NCBI GenBank assembly: GCA_947178255.1
Contig: CAMWXP010000016.1
Coordinates: forward strand, 1 to 33,216
Origin: an uncultured Clostridia bacterium
GTDB taxonomy: Bacteria > Bacillota > Clostridia > Christensenellales > Pumilibacteraceae
DNA length: 33,216 nucleotides
Direction of reading: 5' to 3'
Positions 29,630 to 33,216 of this stretch are shown here, piece after piece (position 1 is the stretch's first letter; every line of letters starts with the position of its first letter). A program made the position numbers and the translations under genes. The notes beneath the pieces were generated by a model, which was given only the letters and a program-made list of their open reading frames with translations, ran no database searches and was not told the DNA's origin.

Positions 29630-31717
29630 TTATTTGCGCATTTCCCTAAGCCACGAGCGGTGGGAAGGTTTGACTATAAAGCTTTCGGCTATTGCCATGC
29701 GCTCGTCTATTGTTGCCACAGGGCTGATAAAGTTGTTTATATAATATTCCAAGAATGACAGAAAGTGCTTTTTGTCCCCTATCCTTTCCGCCGCACGGAT
29801 ATGCTGGGCAACCGCTTCGAACGGTAAGTTATCGTCCTTATACAGCGTGTCCAGTACGCGCATAGAGTGTACTACGTCGCCCGTTTGATACAAGAACACC
29901 GCGAGCGTGAGCAAAAAGTCGTCGTCCTCGCCCAGCTTGTACACGTCGCGTTCGAGCGCAACGTTGCGGGCGCGGGATTTGGTTATATACATACCGTACC
30001 GAGCGCCGCTGTAATAGGCGCTTTTTTTGCGCCTTAGCTTTTTCAGCAGCCCGTTACTGCGCTTGGATTCCCCCGCCACAGTGCCGACTATGGCAGTAAG
30101 CGCGGCGTATTTATCGTCGTTTTTAATAACTTGATATATGTGATAATAGTTGCGCGTACACTCCGAAAAGTTGCCGAGCAGCAGATGCGCTTCCGCACAA
30201 ACACTGTAACCGTACTCGTTGTTCGGACGAAGCTTTTTATACTCCTCGGCATACCGCGCGACAGCGTAGTATTCGTTCAACAACGAATGGATTTCTATAA
30301 GCAGCAACAGCGCAGGCATATACGTATTGTCCAGCTCGCGCGACTTTTCCGCGTACTGCCGTGCTTGCCAAAGCCTGTGCAAATTGTATTCTATATGCGC
30401 AAGGTAATACCAATACTGCTCGTAATTCTCCTTTGCGGGATGAGAGTTAAGCGCCGCAATAGCCTTGTCGTATTCGCCCAGCTCGATATGGCATGACGCC
30501 TCGTCAAAAAAGTTTTCGTACAGTTCAAACTTCGTAGCCAATACGTTATAAGCTTCCGCAGCTTGGACATAGTCCATTACCGCCACACAGCACTCGGCGT
30601 ACTTGATATGCGCCACGGGATCGTCGGGACGTAACGTGCGCATACGCGTTGCAACATCGAGCGCCTTGTCCGCTTGCTTAACCAGCAAGTACAGATCGAT
30701 AAGCCGCACGTACGGCCCGGCGTAAAATGCGTCCTTCACTTCCAATGCGTCGGTCATCAGCTTAATAGCAGAATCGTAATCGCTGCGCGCGCAAAATATT
30801 TCGGCGGCATTATCGTACACCGACCAAGCCCTGGACAACTCGCCGCGGTCGGTTACCGCCTTGACTTCTTCCACCGCCGCCAAATAGTCGCTTAGCGCAC
30901 GGTCGGTGTCGCTCATACAGTGATACGCATACCCGCGCCGTGAATACGCGCGAAGCTTTTCAGTAGGATCGGAAGAATTTTCTATTATCATTGTTTGGCG
31001 GGCAATGTTGTTTTCCTCAGCCGTTTTGTTAGGATCGTATACGTACATATCGCCGCACGATTCCACCTCGAGCTCTATCGGCGTATCGTCGGCCTTGCCG
31101 TAGTCTATCATGCCGAAATCGGCTATAATGGCCGTAACCGCGCCGTCCGCAGTCAAGCCCGCATAGCAATTATACCTACCGTCTCCCCAACCTGTGGAAA
31201 ACACCGCGTAACGACTGCCGTACAATTCCACCGAGGCGTGCGTTTGTCCGTCCAGCACGATAAGCCCCGCAAGCGGCGGCACCTCGTCATTAATATGCGC
31301 GCTGTACTTTTTGTACCCTGCCTCGTCCGAAAAGCAACACACGCCCGACGGTATAGGTATACCGCCGGCGGTAGCGTCCGTCACAAGCCTCATAAGCGAC
31401 GTTTTGCTTATAAGCGGCTTCCACTCGGTTGCCTGCTCCTCGCTGAACCTGAGCCCGGCGTACGCCACGCGCTCCCCGCCGTCAGTCATACAACCGCAAA
31501 AAAACGGGAATGCGATTAAACCGCATTCCACGTCAAAGGGCGCGTACGTATGCGCGCCCGAATATCCGTCGAACATTAATATTTTGCCGCTTACATGTAT
31601 AAAATCGTATTCTGTATACGACAGTTTAACGCCGCACGCGCTGTGCGCGGACATAACCGTGCCGAAATCTATGGGTGCGGTTATACGGCTTTTGGGAATT
31701 TTTATCGTTATTTTCAC
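29630..31717 (-). CDS. DUF4241 domain fused to a TPR array
   Basis: A 695-residue protein. The N-terminal 215 or so residues look like DUF4241, ending in the characteristic FSTGWGDGRYNCYAGL followed by AVTAIIADFG. From about residue 245 helical tetratricopeptide repeats follow, e.g. AYSRRGYAYHCMSDTDRALS, AAEIFCARSDYDSAIKLMTD and ASCHIELGEYDKAIAALNS. The C-terminal 150 residues are helical with no clear motif. No signal peptide or TM segment is seen, so it is cytoplasmic and probably a protein-interaction scaffold. The start is GTG 31715-31717, overlapping the dapL stop as GTGA with no ribosome-binding site, so translation depends on dapL. Function is unknown. Confidence 0.82.
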   Translation of the reverse strand: MKITIKIPKSRITAPIDFGTVMSAHSACGVKLSYTEYDFIHVSGKILMFDGYSGAHTYAPFDVECGLIAFPFFCGCMTDGGERVAYAGLRFSEEQATEWKPLISKTSLMRLVTDATAGGIPIPSGVCCFSDEAGYKKYSAHINDEVPPLAGLIVLDGQTHASVELYGSRYAVFSTGWGDGRYNCYAGLTADGAVTAIIADFGMIDYGKADDTPIELEVESCGDMYVYDPNKTAEENNIARQTMIIENSSDPTEKLRAYSRRGYAYHCMSDTDRALSDYLAAVEEVKAVTDRGELSRAWSVYDNAAEIFCARSDYDSAIKLMTDALEVKDAFYAGPYVRLIDLYLLVKQADKALDVATRMRTLRPDDPVAHIKYAECCVAVMDYVQAAEAYNVLATKFELYENFFDEASCHIELGEYDKAIAALNSHPAKENYEQYWYYLAHIEYNLHRLWQARQYAEKSRELDNTYMPALLLLIEIHSLLNEYYAVARYAEEYKKLRPNNEYGYSVCAEAHLLLGNFSECTRNYYHIYQVIKNDDKYAALTAIVGTVAGESKRSNGLLKKLRRKKSAYYSGARYGMYITKSRARNVALERDVYKLGEDDDFLLTLAVFLYQTGDVVHSMRVLDTLYKDDNLPFEAVAQHIRAAERIGDKKHFLSFLEYYINNFISPVATIDERMAIAESFIVKPSHRSWLREMRK

Positions 31718-32916
31718 TTTACGATTTTAAAGTTGAGTTTGTTTTTTACTTCGGAAAATTCTTTCCAGAACACTTCGAACCGCCTGATTGCTTCCTCGGT
31801 GCGCTCCTTGGTGTTGAACGAAGTAAGCCTTATCCAGCCGTCGCCGTTTTTGCCGAACCCACTGCCCGGAGTGCAAACAAGCCGCGCCTTTTTTAACAAA
31901 TAGTCAAAAAACTCCCACGAATCGATACCACAGTAGAACCAAATATACGGCGCGTTTTTGCCGCCGGTATATTCAATTTTAAGCTCGTCGAACTTTCTGG
32001 TGATTATTTTGGCATTGCTCTTGTAAGTAGCGACCATGCGCTTGCTGTCATCGTATCCGCCGCGAAGCATACTCTCCGCCATGCGCTGAACAACGTACGA
32101 CGTGCCGTTAAACTTGATGGCTTGACGGTGCAACCACATACGGTTGAGCGGCGAGCTCATAGGTATTACAGTCCAGCCGCACCTAACGCCGGTAAAGCCC
32201 GCCATCTTGGAGAACGAGCAGAACTCCACCGCGCAGTCGCGGGCGCCCACAACCTCGAATATAGACCGAGCCACGCCATTGCCTTCTATATACGCCTCGT
32301 AAGCCGCGTCGTAAAGTATGACCGCTTTGTTTTCCAAAGCGTAGTCCACCCACGCCTTTAACTGCTCCACCGTGTATGCCGCGCCCGTCGGGTTGTTGGG
32401 CGAACACAAGTATATGATATCCGCCTTAACCTTTTTTGGCGGCATTGCCAAAAACCCGTTTTCGCGCGTCGCGTCGCAGTACACTATTTTGCGTCCGTCC
32501 AGCACGTTGGCGTCCACGTACGCGGGATACACCGGATCGGGAATAAGTACAACGTTATCCTCGTCGAACAAGTCCAAAAAATTGCCTATGCCGTTTTTGG
32601 CGCCGTCGGTGACAAAAACCTCGTCGGGATTAATGCTGACCTTGCGCATTTGATAGTAGTCGACTATTGCGTTTTTTAAAAACGGATAGCCGTCGTACGG
32701 ACCGTAGCCGCGAAAGCCTGTCGTGGTGCTGAGATCGACGCCCGCCGCCTTGCACGCGTCCACAGCCTTGGGCGAAAGCGGCAGCGTTACGTCGCCTATA
32801 CCGAGGCTTATAACGTCGGAATTAGGAAAATCGGCATTGTATTTTTCCACACGCCGCGCCACCTCGGCGAACAAATAATTCTCTTTAAGGTTTTTGAAAT
32901 TTTTGTTGATTTTCAT
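31714..32916 (-). CDS. dapL: LL-diaminopimelate aminotransferase
   Basis: Class I/II PLP aminotransferase converting tetrahydrodipicolinate directly to LL-diaminopimelate. The 400 residues begin with NKNFKNLKENYLFAEVARRV, characteristic of DapL, and contain SLGIGDVTLPL, GFRGYGPYDGYPFLKNAI, FVTDGAKNGIGN, SPNNPTGAAY, the PLP-lysine motif SFSKMAGFTGVRCGW and GFGKNGDGWIRLTSF. These are diagnostic for DapL rather than generic aspartate aminotransferases. ATG 32914-32916 has AGAGGG 6 nt upstream and starts 11 nt after pyrG. LL-DAP still needs DapF epimerase (not in the window), while Ddh encoded at 18373-19350 makes meso-DAP directly. Confidence 0.95.
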   Translation of the reverse strand: MKINKNFKNLKENYLFAEVARRVEKYNADFPNSDVISLGIGDVTLPLSPKAVDACKAAGVDLSTTTGFRGYGPYDGYPFLKNAIVDYYQMRKVSINPDEVFVTDGAKNGIGNFLDLFDEDNVVLIPDPVYPAYVDANVLDGRKIVYCDATRENGFLAMPPKKVKADIIYLCSPNNPTGAAYTVEQLKAWVDYALENKAVILYDAAYEAYIEGNGVARSIFEVVGARDCAVEFCSFSKMAGFTGVRCGWTVIPMSSPLNRMWLHRQAIKFNGTSYVVQRMAESMLRGGYDDSKRMVATYKSNAKIITRKFDELKIEYTGGKNAPYIWFYCGIDSWEFFDYLLKKARLVCTPGSGFGKNGDGWIRLTSFNTKERTEEAIRRFEVFWKEFSEVKNKLNFKIVK

Positions 32917-32927
32917 TTTTTCCCTCT

Positions 32928-33216
32928 TTATTTACGATTAGACTTGTATGTCTTAGCCGCCGCTATAAACTCGCGGAATATAGGCTGCGGTTTTGCGGGA
33001 CGGGATTTGAATTCGGGATGATACTGCACGCCCAAGTGGAAAAGATTACTTGTAATTTCCACCGCTTCCACAAGGTTGCCGTCGGGCGATATGCCGCACA
33101 GCGTAAGCCCCGCGTTTTGCATTTGCTCGCGCATAGCGTTGCTGAACTCGTATCTGTGGCGGTGCCGTTCCATTACCGACTGCACGCCCGCGCCGTAGCA
33201 TTTTTCCAGCGTCGTG
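32928..33216 (-). CDS. pyrG: CTP synthase, C-terminal end (cut by window edge)
   Basis: CTP synthase aminates UTP to CTP using glutamine. The frame is open to the right edge and gives about 95 residues of the glutamine amidotransferase domain: TTLEKCYGAGVQSVMERHRH, then RYEFSNAMREQM, SPDGNLVEAVEI and GVQYHPEFKSRPAKPQPIF. The HPEF segment supplies the His and Glu of the amidotransferase triad; the nucleophilic Cys lies off the edge. Only this terminal portion can be assessed. It completes the pyrimidine theme, although it is far from the pyr operon, and is followed by dapL. Confidence 0.95.
   Translation of the reverse strand, partial: TTLEKCYGAGVQSVMERHRHRYEFSNAMREQMQNAGLTLCGISPDGNLVEAVEITSNLFHLGVQYHPEFKSRPAKPQPIFREFIAAAKTYKSNRK

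Overview
The window looks like a chromosomal segment from an uncultured, strictly anaerobic Bacillota (Clostridia-type) bacterium. The evidence is a tig-clpP pair, SepF, LspA, a RqcH homologue, a complete [FeFe] hydrogenase HydABC set with NuoE/NuoF-like subunits, a Firmicutes-type PyrD/PyrK dihydroorotate dehydrogenase, BspA-like and serpin lipoproteins typical of gut-associated clostridia, and sigma-A promoters of the TTGACA-17-TATAAT kind. Base composition is moderate, with many GCG/CGC codons, so several long antisense ORFs are only shadows. I see no transposase, integrase, CRISPR array, tRNA or rRNA.

Layout. 1-1800: 5' part of clpP and complete tig (minus strand), divergent from rqcH (1877-3559, plus). 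3617-6645: serpin lipoprotein, a DUF1295-type membrane protein and a SpoU/TrmH RNA methyltransferase. 6661-15700: one almost gapless minus-strand operon, read in the order yggS-sepF-lspA-rluD-pyrB-pyrC-pyrF-pyrK-pyrD-pyrE plus two small membrane proteins. It has a consensus promoter at 15671-15699 and a strong terminator at 6661-6691. This is a compressed form of the Bacillus ylmE-sepF...lspA-ylyB-pyr region without pyrR, pyrP, carAB, ileS or divIVA, and it builds UMP except for carbamoyl phosphate. 15811-20044: metallophosphoesterase, BspA-like LRR lipoprotein, diaminopimelate dehydrogenase, and a DUF4160/DUF2442 pair, each unit with its own promoter and terminator. 20204-24470: hydCBA operon behind a leader that can fold as an H-type pseudoknot. 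24557-25380: a small lipoprotein gene divergent from a 66-residue XRE regulator, with twin palindromic operators, one lying exactly in the promoter spacer. 25387-28408: a four-TM acidic-linker protein, a ZIP metal transporter, a repeat-rich gap and a SPOR-like membrane protein. 28584-33216: a DUF6062-like Cys/His protein, a probable 6S RNA with a consensus promoter, a DUF4241-TPR protein, LL-diaminopimelate aminotransferase (dapL) and the 3' end of pyrG (CTP synthase).

Functional themes are de novo pyrimidine synthesis (pyr operon plus pyrG), cell envelope (two separate diaminopimelate enzymes, SepF, LspA, three lipoproteins), hydrogen metabolism coupled to NAD(H), and protein quality control (tig, clpP, rqcH). 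The least explained material is: the hydrogenase leader RNA; the XRE/lipoprotein switch; the serpin whose reactive loop predicts an Asp at P1; several promoters placed so close to the AUG that the mRNA would be leaderless; and a composite dispersed repeat present at two loci.
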